Positions 8,405 through 18,960 of a stretch of DNA of 61,315 nt are shown in pieces. Position 1 is the first letter of the stretch. Each line of letters begins with the position of its first letter. Both the position numbers and the translations under genes were made by a program. The notes under the pieces were generated by a model that did not search any database, was not told the DNA's origin, and saw only the letters and a list, made by a program, of their open reading frames with translations. The stretch is from a virus, in IMG/VR virus record IMGVR_UViG_3300050343_000280, positions 1 to 61,315 of that record; one strand, 5' to 3'.

Positions 8405-11400
8405 AAAGAATCTAGAGACACCTGGTAATACATCAAGTGCCACTGTAACGATTGAAACTGATACTGTAACTGGTGCATCACCATACATCTTTAATATCTC
8501 TCTGCGTTCTGTTTTTGGCATGAACGGAATGAAAGCCGATGGTGCTAAGGCATCCGGATTCCGTTCAATGGTTGTGGCTCAATTCACTGGAGTCAGTCTT
8601 CAAAAAGATGATCGTGCCTTTGTAAAATATAACAAGTCAAATAGAACATATGAAGGTATTGGTGTTGGTAAAGTAACTGGATCCGCATTATCTACACAAT
8701 CATCATCCACTAATGCCAGCACTGTTTACCATTTAGATTCAGGTGCCGTCTATAGAAAAGACTGGGAGACAGCACATATTTCGATGGTAAATGATGCAAT
8801 CCTCCAGATTGTTTCTGTCTTTGCTATCGGATTTAACCAACACTTCTTTGCCGATACTGGTGGTGATGCATCTATCACTAACTCAAACTCAAACTTTGGA
8901 CAGTTAGCTCTCATATCCGCAGGATTTAAGAAAGATGCATTTGCAAAAGATAACAAAGGATTCATCACTAATATCATTGCTCCTAGAGCAATTACGAGTT
9001 TAGAGGAGAATATTGACTGGCAAACAATTGACGTTGGTGTCACAACTTCTGTTGCAAATAACAAAAGACTATATCTCTTTGGTTTCACAGAAGCAGACAT
9101 CAAACCATCAATTCTCACTCAAGGTTTTAGGGTTGGTGCAAAAGTAGGAGATGTATTAAGTGTAGACTTCAGTGCTGTTACAGGTTATGGCATAAGTGAA
9201 GCAAGTATTTTGATGAGTGATGAGGAAACAAGTAGTGTTAAAGAATATAGAGTAATATCAGGTCCAACATCAAATGAGTTTACCATTGGTGCTCATAATT
9301 TATCAACTGGTGAGAAAATTATCATTAAGAGTGATGATGCCGACTTACCAGAAAACCTTACTCCAGAAAGAACTTACTATGTAATTGATAGTGGGGATAA
9401 TAATAAAATTAAAGTTGCATCTTCATATGCAGCATCTATTAACGGAACTCCAATTACCGTTTATGGTGGAACAAACCTTGTAATTTTGAGTAGAGTATCT
9501 GATAAAGATGCAGGAGATATTGGTCATCCAGTTCAGTATGACTCTACAGAAGGTCAATGGTATATTAATACCAATGCAGGCAGTGACATTTATAATGCTC
9601 TGACTCAAGTTGGCGTTCAGACTAATAATGGTTTAGATTCAAGAACAGAAGTTTCATTCTTAAAGAGAATATCAGATACTAGAAGTCTTGACGAAAAGAT
9701 TTACAAACTTAGAGTAGTAATTCCAAAAGAGATTTCTAATGGAAAGAATCCAGAAAGTGGATTTATTCTTCAAGAATCTAGCACAACTGGATTAAGAACT
9801 GATGCCGATGCATCTCTCTCATCTATTACAATAAATGATTATGATTTCAACAAAAATTCAAGATTCATTGGTAGTTGCACATTCTCTGGTGGAACAGTAA
9901 CTGTTAGATCCGAATTACCACACAACGTATCTGTTGGTGATGTAATTATTACCAAGAATATACAAGATACATCCAATACTGTTGGCACTGCTAATAGTGG
10001 ATACAACGGAACATTTACCGTTGTATCAATTCCTAATGATATGGAGTTCACCTATGAAACAGGTGCCTCTCTTGGACCTGCATTGACGAATGATTTAACT
10101 AATAGAACAACATCTCTGCCGAGATATGAGGTAAATGATTTACAGAATAAACTTTTCATCTATAGAAATGAAATTATTACTGACTATATTCAAGATGTTC
10201 AGGACGGAATTTATCATCTGTATGCACTAAATGCAAACCTCAATGTTCCGACTGAATTTACAAATTACGAATATAATCAAAATGTTGTTGATCTCTATCC
10301 TCAGTTAGATAGAGATAATGTCAATGATAATCCACAATCTGCCAAGTCATTTGCACTGAGAGAACCACTTGGGGAAGTTCAAACTAATGATCTCAAGAAG
10401 AGTATCACAAAAGAATCTACTGACTCGTTCAATAAGAAGTTCAGAAAGCATCTAGAAGTATCTACCGAGTCGGATTTGAGTGTTGTTGCAGGTATTGCCA
10501 CACTAACATTCACTAGAAATCATGGTTTATCGGGAATTGTGACTCATGAGGGTGCAATTACTGGTGGTTCTGGTCATACAAATGGAACACACTATAACGT
10601 AAAACTCTTTAATGAGGTTGGACTATCCAGTTGGAATGGTGCCACTGCCATCGTCGGTGTATCTGGTGGTGCTGTTGTCAGCATGGATATTCAATCACCT
10701 GGTTCTGGTTATCTATCTGGTGCCACATTATTCTTTGACACCTTAGTAATTGGTGGATCTGCTGATGCAACAATCACCATTGCTCAAAGAGGATTATCTG
10801 CTAGTGGTCTTTCTACAACTGATGGTGCCGTTGTTCAGGTTACTGGTATCGGAACAACTGCATTTGGTCTTTATAGAACTTCTGGTATTCCTGCCAAAGA
10901 TAAAGTTTCTATTGCAAAAACAGCAGGAGACCCTGAAAGTATTCCTGGGCAATATGTTTATATTGTTGCTCCAACAGGAAAAGTTTCATCCAATTCATAT
11001 AACTCTACCACAGGAGTTCAACAATTTAACTGCTCCACTCCTCACGGATTAGTTGCAGGAAGTAGGTTCAGAGTTCTTGATAGTGGCAATAATAATCTTG
11101 GAGATTATCTGGTTAAGTCTAGAGTTGGTGTCAATACATTTACTGCCACCACCAATTCAAGTCTATCGGCACAATATGTTCTCAAGCATGGCATGTCATC
11201 AAATGATGGCATATCCGATCCGACTGAAGAGAACATTGATGCTCGTGGCGTCTCTCTATTTGATGCCGAGTCTCTAACACTTGGTGGATTCAATGGCGAT
11301 ACTAAGTTACAAGTAGCTTCACCTTATTCTGGTATTGCAACCACTAAGAGATTCCCTCTCGGTTCATATCTTCAGGTTGATGAAGAGATTATGAGAGTCG

Positions 11401-13082
11401 TAACTGATACCATCACCGGCACTGGTAGCAATGAAATAACTGTAGCACGAGGAGCATTAGGAACAGGAATCTCTACTCATGATTCTGGTTCTTTACTGAA
11501 TAAAGTAGATCCAATCGCGATTGAATTCCGCAGACCATCCATCATTCGTGCATCCGGTCATACATTTGAATATCTTGGATATGGTCCAGGAAACTACTCA
11601 ACGGGTCTTCCACAAGTTCAGGACAGAACACTCACAGAGACCGAAGAATTCCTCTCTCAGGCGCAGGAAAGAAGGGGTGGTATTGTTGTTTATACAGGTA
11701 TGAATAACAAGGGTGATTTTTATATCGGAAATAGAAGAACATCATCTTCAACAGGCGAAGAAAAAACTTATGACATTCCAGTCTCAACAGTTACTGGCGA
11801 AGATCCATCCAGTCTCAGTGTAGTTTTTGATGAAGTTATCGTCAAAAATAATCTTGTAGTTGAAGGTGGAGATTCGGGTCAGATTCTCTCACAATTTGAT
11901 GGTCCGGTCACCTTTAATGAAGAAGTTACCTTTAAAGATAATTTAACGGCAAAAGGTCCAGTCAAGATTGCAAATGGCACACAATCAACAACTAAAACTA
12001 ATGGAGCACTTATCGTTGATGGTGGTACTGGTATTGGTAAAAACTTGAATGTTGGCGGAGACTTGAATGTTGATGGCAATACAAGTTTTGATAATAATAT
12101 CACTGGTGCAGGTGCTACTTTCGGTAATATTCAGATTGCAATTACCAATGACAATACGATTGATACAAGCACGGGTGATTTAATTCTCAATTCTGCTTCT
12201 GGTGAAGTTGAAATTAATGACAACCTAGATTTGAACGGAACATTAAATGTTTCTTCAACATCAATATTTGCAGGACAGGCAGAATTTAATACTGGTCTTG
12301 TTCCAGATGGTGGTGCCGATAGTGCTTATCTTGGCACTGCTGCTCTACCTTGGTCAGAAGCACACATTGGTGAAATTAGAATTGCTAATGATAGTGGTAA
12401 TGGAAAAATTGATACTGCATCCGGCAATTTAACTCTTGATTCTGCTGGTGGAACTGTTAATATTACCGACAATCTGGATGTTGATGGCACTCTGAATGTT
12501 GATGGCACATCACAATTTGATGGTAATGTCAATATGAGTAGCAATCTAACGGTTGCTAGTATTCTTGATGTTAATGGCAGAGCAGATATTGATAATGTCA
12601 GAATTGATGGAAACACAGTTAGTACTACTAGTAGTAAATTAATTCTTGATTCTACTTCCGGCGAAGTTGAAATTAATGACAACTTAGATTTGAACGGAAC
12701 ATTAAATGTTTCTTCAACATCAACATTGGGTGGTAACACTGCCATCACCGGAACATTAACAGTCACTGATGACATCACTGCATTCTTCTCATCTGATGAA
12801 AGATTGAAGTTAAATATCACTCCTATTGAAAATCCTCTTGCCAAGGTTCGTTCAATCAGTGGTAATACATTCACCTGGATTGAGGGTGGTGTTCATGAAG
12901 GTGAAGATACGGGTGTTATCGCACAAGAAATTGCTGCTCTTGGACTTCCTGGACTTACTGTTACTAGGGAAACTGGTTATATGGCAGTCAAATATGACAA
13001 ACTCACTGCACTACTTATTGAAGCAGTTAAGGAATTATCAACTAAGGTTGAAATTCTAGAGCAAAAATTATCAGATAAATAA
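8376..13082 (+). CDS. Large fibre-type virion protein, main part with S74 chaperone domain
   Basis: About 1568 aa downstream of the frameshift; an apparent TTG start at 8313 is an artefact of the frame change. Repeated beta modules include a PGSGYLSGATLFF unit (near 10690) and the module EIMRVV...VARGALGTG...H (near 11390-11480). The part from about 11900 on is built of short VDGTLNVDGTS / EINDNLDLNGTLNVSST repeats. The end (about 12785-13080) is an S74 domain with SSDERLKLNI (Ser and Lys five apart), GVIAQEIAALGLPGL and YDKLTALLIEAVKEL, then a coiled coil. This is a trimeric fibre that matures by self-cleavage, as known for the family. Confidence 0.75.
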   Translation, partial: VFTYLLPDFRKNLETPGNTSSATVTIETDTVTGASPYIFNISLRSVFGMNGMKADGAKASGFRSMVVAQFTGVSLQKDDRAFVKYNKSNRTYEGIGVGKVTGSALSTQSSSTNASTVYHLDSGAVYRKDWETAHISMVNDAILQIVSVFAIGFNQHFFADTGGDASITNSNSNFGQLALISAGFKKDAFAKDNKGFITNIIAPRAITSLEENIDWQTIDVGVTTSVANNKRLYLFGFTEADIKPSILTQGFRVGAKVGDVLSVDFSAVTGYGISEASILMSDEETSSVKEYRVISGPTSNEFTIGAHNLSTGEKIIIKSDDADLPENLTPERTYYVIDSGDNNKIKVASSYAASINGTPITVYGGTNLVILSRVSDKDAGDIGHPVQYDSTEGQWYINTNAGSDIYNALTQVGVQTNNGLDSRTEVSFLKRISDTRSLDEKIYKLRVVIPKEISNGKNPESGFILQESSTTGLRTDADASLSSITINDYDFNKNSRFIGSCTFSGGTVTVRSELPHNVSVGDVIITKNIQDTSNTVGTANSGYNGTFTVVSIPNDMEFTYETGASLGPALTNDLTNRTTSLPRYEVNDLQNKLFIYRNEIITDYIQDVQDGIYHLYALNANLNVPTEFTNYEYNQNVVDLYPQLDRDNVNDNPQSAKSFALREPLGEVQTNDLKKSITKESTDSFNKKFRKHLEVSTESDLSVVAGIATLTFTRNHGLSGIVTHEGAITGGSGHTNGTHYNVKLFNEVGLSSWNGATAIVGVSGGAVVSMDIQSPGSGYLSGATLFFDTLVIGGSADATITIAQRGLSASGLSTTDGAVVQVTGIGTTAFGLYRTSGIPAKDKVSIAKTAGDPESIPGQYVYIVAPTGKVSSNSYNSTTGVQQFNCSTPHGLVAGSRFRVLDSGNNNLGDYLVKSRVGVNTFTATTNSSLSAQYVLKHGMSSNDGISDPTEENIDARGVSLFDAESLTLGGFNGDTKLQVASPYSGIATTKRFPLGSYLQVDEEIMRVVTDTITGTGSNEITVARGALGTGISTHDSGSLLNKVDPIAIEFRRPSIIRASGHTFEYLGYGPGNYSTGLPQVQDRTLTETEEFLSQAQERRGGIVVYTGMNNKGDFYIGNRRTSSSTGEEKTYDIPVSTVTGEDPSSLSVVFDEVIVKNNLVVEGGDSGQILSQFDGPVTFNEEVTFKDNLTAKGPVKIANGTQSTTKTNGALIVDGGTGIGKNLNVGGDLNVDGNTSFDNNITGAGATFGNIQIAITNDNTIDTSTGDLILNSASGEVEINDNLDLNGTLNVSSTSIFAGQAEFNTGLVPDGGADSAYLGTAALPWSEAHIGEIRIANDSGNGKIDTASGNLTLDSAGGTVNITDNLDVDGTLNVDGTSQFDGNVNMSSNLTVASILDVNGRADIDNVRIDGNTVSTTSSKLILDSTSGEVEINDNLDLNGTLNVSSTSTLGGNTAITGTLTVTDDITAFFSSDERLKLNITPIENPLAKVRSISGNTFTWIEGGVHEGEDTGVIAQEIAALGLPGLTVTRETGYMAVKYDKLTALLIEAVKELSTKVEILEQKLSDK

Positions 13083-13104
13083 CTCCATGGAGATGCACAA
13101 GTAG

Positions 13105-15637
13105 ATGGCAAATTATAGAAAGTCTTTTAATTTTCGTAATGGTGTTCAGGTTGATAACGACAACTTTATTGTAGATGCAAATGGACTGGTCGGAATTGGC
13201 ACCTCTATTCCTTCCGAGTTTCTTGATGTAAGAGGAACTGCAAAAATTAGTGGTATTGTATCAACTGCGGACTTATTTGTCACTGAAGACGTATTTGTAT
13301 CAGGTGCCTCAACATTAACAGTGTTAGATGCAACCAGTCTTAATGCAACTGGTGTTGTAACAGCACAACAATTTATTGGTGATGGTAGTTTATTATCTGG
13401 TGTTGTTGCGATTGCAGTAACTGGATGGACTATTACCACCGCAGGCATTTCTACATTAACAAATGTTGGATTAGGCACAACTAATCCCGCAACTTTATTG
13501 CAAGTCGGTGATGATCCAACATCGGCAACTTATGGTGTTGGTATTGATTCAACCGGACAAGGAAACTTCACAGGTATTGTAACTGCTGGTTCATTTCAAT
13601 CCACTGGTATCATAACTGGTTCAAGCATACTTGCATCTGGACTCTCCACATTCTTCTCCAGCGTTCAAATAACAAATGATTTAAATGTTGGTGATGCTAT
13701 AACTGCCACTAGTTTTGTTGGGGATTTAACCGGAGAAATTAATGCCGCAAAATTTGATACAAACTCTACAGGTATTGTTGTATCCGGTATTGCAACCTTT
13801 ACTGATGATGCACAAATTACTGCCGGTGGATTAACTGTTACTGGTGTCACGACTTCAACAAGTTTTGACGGCAATATTACTGGTAATGTAACAGGAAATG
13901 TTGTAGGTGATATAACTGGTGATGTAACCGGAGATTTATCTGGTAATGTAAATAGTGGAATTTCTACTTTTACTGTACTTAAAGTTGGTACAGCAGTTAC
14001 AATGTCTGCCGGTATTATTACTGCAACGAGTTTTGTTGGTAATGTAACAGGAGATGTTACTGGAGATATTACAGGTGATGTGACTGGTAATGTCACAGGA
14101 TATCTGAGTGGTGTTGCACAGACAGCAGGATTTGCATCAACTTCATTCGGACTTGATGGCACACCTGCTATTACGGTAGGAAATATTGTTGGTTCATCCG
14201 CAACTGTAACAGCACTGGTTGTTGATAATAAACTCGGTATTGGTTCTGATACTCCTGCCTCTGATATTGAAATCAGAAAGACGACAAATGCAGCAATAGA
14301 TGTTATTACATCCAGCAATACTTCTAGAATCAGTGTCGGACAATCTGTTGGAACAGGTAATAGTAGTGGTGTTTTAAGTTTCAACTCCGGAACACTGAGT
14401 CTCTCCAACTACGATTTTGGTGGAGTTAATATCAATCTTCATTCTGGATCTGGTGCCGGAACAACAGAAAGTTTCAAGGTTAGATATGAGGATAATACTA
14501 AATTTGAGACCACATATGATGGCAAGGTAGGTGTTAATCGTCATGGTATTACATTAACACGAGAACTGGAAGTCGGTGGAAATACATTCATAAGTGGTTA
14601 TGGACAGGTTGCAGGTATTCTTACCGTAGGACAAGGTGCTAATCAACTCACTCTGGGTGATGGTAGTGCTCTACCAATTTCTAGTAGTGCTGTTATTAGT
14701 GTAACCAGTGGTATTTCGACCTTCAATGATCTTCTCGTTAGTCGCAATTTCCAAGTTGGAAATGGCATCGGAACATTCTTAGGAGATACTTTTGTTGGTG
14801 GAAAGTTAGGAATTGGCACAGATAGTGTTGATGGATTCCCACCCGCAGGTGCTTTTGAGTCTGCAATTTTTGGAGATTCTTATGCCTTTGGAAAAATTAT
14901 TTCTGCAACACAACTTGGAATTGCCACCAGTGCTGATGGTTCATTCATATCTGATCCAAGAACAATTCCATCTGCATTAGGACAAACTGTTCCCGATTTT
15001 GCAAATGGAAGTTTCCAAACGCAAAATAGTTTCGTCATGTTTGGTGGAAGTGGATTATTTGTTCCCACTGCTCCGATTATTGCGGCAGGATATGGAGCAA
15101 CTAATCAAGGACTAGTTCCCACTGATGCAGGCGATAAAAAATATTTGACTAGAATCGGAATCAATACTTACTTTGCAAGATCTGTTCTTGATGTTGGTAT
15201 GGCAAGCACCACGATGAACAGTTATGTCGTTATGCCTTCACTTAATAATGAAGAATTAGACATCGTTGCTAACCTCTGGTCCTCAAATGCTGGTGGTAAT
15301 CAGAATGTAAATCCAGTTCAATCTGGATTTGGAACAGCAATTGCCAAGAAACTTCTTGCACCTGATGGTGTTCCTGGTGGTTCAGTTGTTTATAACAATG
15401 AATCCAGAAGACTTAACGTTAGCACAGGTGGCACAGTATTCTGTGGTGTTGCAACATTAACACAGAACCAATCTGGATATGATTCACTTGCAATTCCCAC
15501 ATTCAATAGCTACCAAGAGAAACTTAATGAGTGGTTATGGCAACCTTCCCAAAGGTGCAATCATGTATAACACAACCACAAACAAACTTAACTTCTGGAA
15601 TGGTTCTGCATGGGAGGCAGTAACAAGTTCAACATAA
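13105..15637 (+). CDS. Fibre-type virion protein with TGD/GVSTF repeats (frameshift near its end)
   Basis: The frame from 13105 stops at 15570 (821 aa). Its last 20 or so residues are out of character. Removing one base near 15508 gives PTFNATKRNLMSGYGNLPKG and runs to the TAA at 15635-15637 with an ending (MYNTTTNKLNFWNGSAW) common in cyanophage fibre proteins. The N-terminus MANYRKSFNFRNGVQVDND is followed by lambda-type VGIGTSIPSEFLDV and many GVSTF/GIVTA units. A TGNVTGDVTGD-like stretch is coded at about 13865-14105. Beta-rich trimeric fibre is likely. Confidence 0.7.
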
Positions 15638-15641
15638 TAGC

Positions 15642-15668
15642 TTGACAGAATCATGAAAACCCTATAGA
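15642..15668 (+). promoter_or_regulatory. Possible sigma70-type promoter (TTGACA-N15-TATAGA)
   Basis: TTGACA at 15642-15647 and TATAGA at 15663-15668 lie just after the fibre gene stop and ahead of the helicase remnant. The spacer is short (15 nt), so this is tentative. Confidence 0.4.
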
Positions 15669-15728
15669 CTACCTTTGTCCGGGTTGAAGAGGAAGCTTTA
15701 AGACACTATAGAAACCGGTTGTAAAACT

Positions 15729-15752
15729 GTCACACCACCTCCTAATCGGGGT
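15729..15752 (+). other. Hairpin in the helicase leader
   Basis: ACCACC and GGTGGT form an inverted repeat around a short loop, right after a copy of AAACTGTCACAC. It ends about 30 nt before the probable TTG start of the helicase, so it could act on translation or as a weak terminator. There is no T tract. Confidence 0.45.
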
Positions 15753-15783
15753 GGTAATATATTCATACCAAACAGGAGAGCAC

Positions 15784-16967
15784 TTGGTCACCCTTCGCCC
15801 ACACCAGAAAAAAGCAGTTGAATGCTATGCTTGCCTATGACAAGGGTCAGGTCATTGTCCCTACAGGTGGTGGCAAGACTATCTGTATGATTCAGGATGT
15901 TGTGGAGAACTGTAAGTATATTGACAATGGAATGACTATTGTTGTTGTTGCTCCACGTATTCTGTTGGCAGAACAACTCTGCAAAGAATTCCTTGAGTTG
16001 ATTGATACAACTCACACACATGTGATGCACGTTCATAGTGGTGAAACAGACCACTATTCACAACCAAACCAGACAGATTCACGTATTCACTAACACTGCT
16101 CGCGACTGCTGGTGAGAATGTTATCATCTTCACCACATATCATTCACTGCATCGTGTTGTGGAGGCAGACATTGAGGTGAATACAATTTACTTTGATGAA
16201 GCACACAACAGTGTTCAGCGTAACTTCTTTCCTGCGACTGAGTTCTTTGCTAATGAAGCTGATCGTTGCTATTTCTTCACTGCAACACCTAAACATTCTC
16301 TTGCTGTATTCAAACCAGGCATGAATTGGTCTGTTTATGGTCAGGTTCTGTGCAATGTTCCTGCTCCTGAGTTGGTTGAACAAGGATACATTCTCCCTCC
16401 TAAAGTTGTAGTCAAGCAACTGCCTATGATCAGAGGTCGTAAGGTGATGTTTGCTGATGATTGTGAGAATCTGCTTGAGACTATCGATGACAACAACATC
16501 GACAAGATTCTGATTGTGCTCGTTCAACAAAGCAGATTCATCGTCTTCTCACTCAATCTGATTTCTGCCTGCAACTCAAAGAGCGTGGCTATTCTTGGAT
16601 GACGATCACATCGAAGACTGGTGCAATCATCGATGGTAAGAAAGTCAACCGTGACGTATTCTTCAAGACTCTGAACACTTGGGGCAAGGAGAGACACTCG
16701 TTTTGTTGTGATGCACCACTCTATTCTGTCTGAGGGCATCAACGTCAAGGACTTGAGGCAGTTCTATTCATGCGGAACATGGATTACATTGGAATCAGTC
16801 AGTCTATCGGTCGTGTGATCCGTCTGGGTGGTGCTGAGAAGACCTTTGGACTGGTTTGTGTGCCAGTCTTTGATAAGGTGGGAATCAGCACTGCTAGAAG
16901 CGTTCAGGCAGTTGTTGACACCGTATTTGAGCAGGGTGAACCTGCAATCTCAGTCGTCCGGAAGTAA
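15784..16967 (+). pseudogene. SF2 (DEAD/DEAH-type) helicase broken by several frameshifts
   Basis: A single SF2 helicase is spread over all three frames. Probable start is TTG 15784 after AGGAG, giving LVTLRPHQKKAV. Motifs in order: Walker A PTGGGKT (15860-15880), DEAH box (16195-16206), TATP (16279-16290), HHSILSEGINV (about 16710-16745) and motif VI QSIGRVIRLG (from 16800). Changes of frame are needed near 15820, 16068, 16103, 16520, 16690 and 16750. Every piece stays recognisable, so the breaks are recent or are sequence errors. An intact product would be about 390 aa, resembling phage UvsW-like or restriction-type helicases. As given it is not translatable. Confidence 0.75.
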
Positions 16968-17002
16968 AACTGTCACACCAGGAGTAGAACGCTGCTCCAC
17001 TC

Positions 17003-17011
17003 TGCTATAAT
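17003..17011 (+). promoter_or_regulatory. Extended -10 promoter TGCTATAAT
   Basis: A TGnTATAAT box lies 25 nt before the ATG at 17036. It follows a copy of AAACTGTCACAC at 16967-16978. The same TGCTATAAT occurs at 19283-19291. Confidence 0.6.
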
Positions 17012-17035
17012 ACAAAGTAATCAGGGGAACCTCCC

Positions 17036-17210
17036 ATGAAGTGCAAAGTATCCGAGTGGTTATGTAACCAAGGATGGTGTATGGGCAGCTGTTCCACTCG
17101 CAAAATCTAAAAAGTTTGTGATTATCAACAACGGATCAATCGTTCACACTTCAAAAAATTATCCATCTGCTGTTTCATACATAGAAAAAAATATGAAGAA
17201 AAAACGATGA
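17036..17210 (+). pseudogene. Small gene with a frameshift after the start codon
   Basis: ATG 17036 opens a frame that stops after 23 codons. If one base near 17042 is removed, the frame reads KYPSGYVTKDGVWAAVPLAK and continues FVIINNGSIVHTSKNYPSAV to the TGA at 17208-17210, about 57 aa with a basic end (EKNMKKKR). The stop overlaps the next ATG (17207), as expected in an operon. Function unknown. Confidence 0.5.
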
Positions 17211-17404
17211 AGGATCAAAACAGCATTGAAGATTGCGAAAGCAAACAGGAAAAGTGGAATCGTGGACTTGATATCTTTATTGAATCCGTGATTAAACCTG
17301 ATGCATCTCTCCGTGATTGTGCTCGTAATCAAAAATGTTATCATGAACTGATGGATATTCGCAATGATGTTTTGGATTATCTCAAAACAAAAAGATGGCA
17401 ATAA
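17207..17404 (+). CDS. Small hypothetical protein
   Basis: 65 aa, acidic N-terminal half (SIEDCESKQEKW) and helical throughout, with three cysteines (C10, C40, C45). The start overlaps the preceding stop by ATGA. No known family; short helical phage protein of the early type. Confidence 0.55.
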   Translation: MKDQNSIEDCESKQEKWNRGLDIFIESVIKPDASLRDCARNQKCYHELMDIRNDVLDYLKTKRWQ

Positions 17405-17434
17405 TATAACTAATAAAGAACTATAGTTAAAGTT

Positions 17435-17602
17435 ATGGATCCAGAAAAAATTACTTTAGAAACTACAAGTAGGCAATTCACCTATGAAAAGATGTCTCGT
17501 GATCTTGATGGTTTAACTCCTGATGAACTGAGAGATATATGTAAATGTTATATGAAACTTTACCTCAAACAACAAGAAGTTCTTAAGACTATATCAAGAT
17601 AA
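17435..17602 (+). CDS. Possible NblA-like phycobilisome degradation protein
   Basis: 55 aa. NblA proteins are about 55-65 aa helical dimers that target phycobilisomes for proteolysis, and phages of cyanobacteria can carry them. This protein has the same layout: LTLE-like start (ITLETTSRQFTYEKM), a short loop, then a long helix LTPDELRDICKCYMKLYLKQ. That compares with the NblA pattern of F...V..(S/T)...Q..L..LY..........Y. The alignment is by eye and short. It could also be an unrelated two-helix protein. Confidence 0.4.
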   Translation: MDPEKITLETTSRQFTYEKMSRDLDGLTPDELRDICKCYMKLYLKQQEVLKTISR

Positions 17603-17660
17603 GCACATCATCCTAGGCATAAATTTTTATTTCAGAAACTTGCAAATGTCAGCAATTCGT

Positions 17661-17668
17661 GATAAATA
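17661..17668 (+). promoter_or_regulatory. Late-promoter-like GATAAATA
   Basis: GATAAATA, one base from the T4 late consensus TATAAATA, lies about 80 nt before the ATG of the twin CX3C protein at 17749. No other gene is read in between. Confidence 0.4.
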
Positions 17669-17748
17669 TTAGGGAGAACTTCGGAGGAACAATGATCTGA
17701 AAATCTTTATATTATGTCTTTTGCTTATCTAATACATGGAGGTTCATC

Positions 17749-17910
17749 ATGCACAATCTAATATCATTTAATCAATTAGCAGGTTTTAAACTGGAGGAAA
17801 ACAAGTCTGAAATTTCTGATAATATGATCAACGAGTATTACGAATGTCTGGTAGAATGTGACAATAATCAGTCAGTCTGTAAAAGAATCTGTCGGGAGGT
17901 TCTAGCTTAA
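17749..17910 (+). CDS. Mini-protein with twin CX3C motif
   Basis: 53 aa. The C-terminal half holds four cysteines as C-X3-C-X7-C-X3-C (YECLVECDNNQSVCKRICRE). This pattern suits a disulfide- or metal-stabilised helical hairpin (CHCH-like). SD GGAGG lies 7 nt before the ATG. It is too short for a confident family. It is followed closely by a strong Rho-independent terminator, so it ends its transcript. Confidence 0.55.
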   Translation: MHNLISFNQLAGFKLEENKSEISDNMINEYYECLVECDNNQSVCKRICREVLA

Positions 17911-17990
17911 GTTTGCACACAGTCAGTTAGAGGTAAAAAATGTTAGTTTATCTGCATCCGCCTTGATTATTCAGAGAATTTAATACGATT

Positions 17991-18012
17991 AACCCTCGCA
18001 AGAGGGTTTTTT
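17991..18012 (+). terminator. Rho-independent terminator
   Basis: AACCCTC / GAGGGTT, a perfect 7-bp stem with loop GCAA (17998-18001), is followed by further T residues. It lies 80 nt after the stop of the twin CX3C gene. Confidence 0.85.
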
Positions 18013-18057
18013 AGTGCAAAGTTGTTAAATACTTAAAACATCCAAATAAAACTTAAA

Positions 18058-18210
18058 GTGGATTTATCCGACAAAAAAGCAACCAAAAAAATTATCAAAA
18101 GATCTAAAAAACATCCTGACTGGTATTCCCAAGAAGAGGTTACGTATGCTAAAATGATTAGAAAGCAATTGAAGAAAAATGGAAGACAGTCTGAAAGTAA
18201 ACTTGAATGA
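18058..18210 (+). CDS. Small basic phage protein
   Basis: 50 aa from a GTG start: VDLSDKKATKKIIKRSKKHP then DWYSQEEVTYAKMIRKQLK. This is a strongly basic helical mini-protein of a type common in cyanophage genomes; role unknown. A TTAAATA element at about 18025-18031 could drive it. It overlaps the next gene by 32 nt in another frame. Confidence 0.6.
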   Translation: MDLSDKKATKKIIKRSKKHPDWYSQEEVTYAKMIRKQLKKNGRQSESKLE

Positions 18211-18340
18211 AGATGGTACATTCACTATAGAATGGGATAAAGATGACCCCAAATGGAATTTTTTGAATGACTTGACAAGTAAAGAAATTAGCACTATGAT
18301 AGAGACCCTAGTCAAAGATAATCTAGATGAAACCATTTGA
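18179..18340 (+). CDS. Small acidic phage protein
   Basis: 53 aa. The start region TFTIEWDKDDPKWNFLND is a typical short acidic cyanophage protein. It starts inside the previous gene and its 3' end overlaps the next start by 14 nt, so the three genes form one coupled string. Role unknown. Confidence 0.65.
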   Translation: MEDSLKVNLNEDGTFTIEWDKDDPKWNFLNDLTSKEISTMIETLVKDNLDETI

Positions 18341-18701
18341 TGAGCACGAAGATTACTCACTGAATATGTTATCCGATTGGGTGAAAGAATCATTAGAGTC
18401 TCCACATACCCCACAACAAGTGTATGAAACAATTGTAAGAACTGTCAGAGAGAGAAGAGACTATCATGAAACATGCTATAAGCATAGTAAGAAACTTTTA
18501 GAACTTTTGAAAGGTGAATCAACACCCGTATTAAAGCAAGAAACCATTGCCTTTTCAGGACAAGATGGATCTCCAGAATCCATAAAACAATGGGAAAATT
18601 TTTGGTATGATGGAAATCAGTTAACATTCGATTCTCCTTTACAACAAGAAGTTGATAAGATTGGTAAAGAGGGTGGATACGGATGGACACCAGGAACCTA
18701 A
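18327..18701 (+). CDS. Hypothetical phage protein
   Basis: 124 aa. Begins MKPFDEHEDYSLNMLSDWVK; helical in the first 70 residues (VYETIVRTVRERRDYHET) and ending in a Gly-rich GGYGWTPGT. No known catalytic motif. Translationally coupled to the upstream small gene. Confidence 0.6.
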   Translation: MKPFDEHEDYSLNMLSDWVKESLESPHTPQQVYETIVRTVRERRDYHETCYKHSKKLLELLKGESTPVLKQETIAFSGQDGSPESIKQWENFWYDGNQLTFDSPLQQEVDKIGKEGGYGWTPGT

Positions 18702-18795
18702 CATAATATTTGTAAATCAATTACAAAGAAAACCTTAAATTACTAACTAATTTTGTGCGGAAACGCTAAAATATCTCAGTAAAAGCAAGAAACCT

Positions 18796-18960
18796 ATGAC
18801 TCTTCCCCAAAATGGCAAGAAATTGACAGAAATAGAGGAGAAAAGTATGGAAATTGCCTTAAAGGAGGCAGGAATCCGTGCAATTCATCCCGAAAGGATG
18901 GAAGCACTTGCTGATTCTATGGTTCAAAGACTCAAAAATGGTGCAAATGTAGCAGTTTGA
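18796..18960 (+). CDS. Small helical hypothetical protein
   Basis: 54 aa: MTLPQNGKKLTEIEEKSMEI, then KEAGIRAIHPERMEALADSM. Two helices and no known motif. Below the usual ORF cut-off, but it has a clean start and stop and sits in a run of similar mini-genes. Confidence 0.5.
   Translation: MTLPQNGKKLTEIEEKSMEIALKEAGIRAIHPERMEALADSMVQRLKNGANVAV

Noticed and set aside
15818-16602. Two or three separate short helicase genes
   Set aside because: The pieces carry consecutive SF2 motifs of one helicase in order; separate genes would not.
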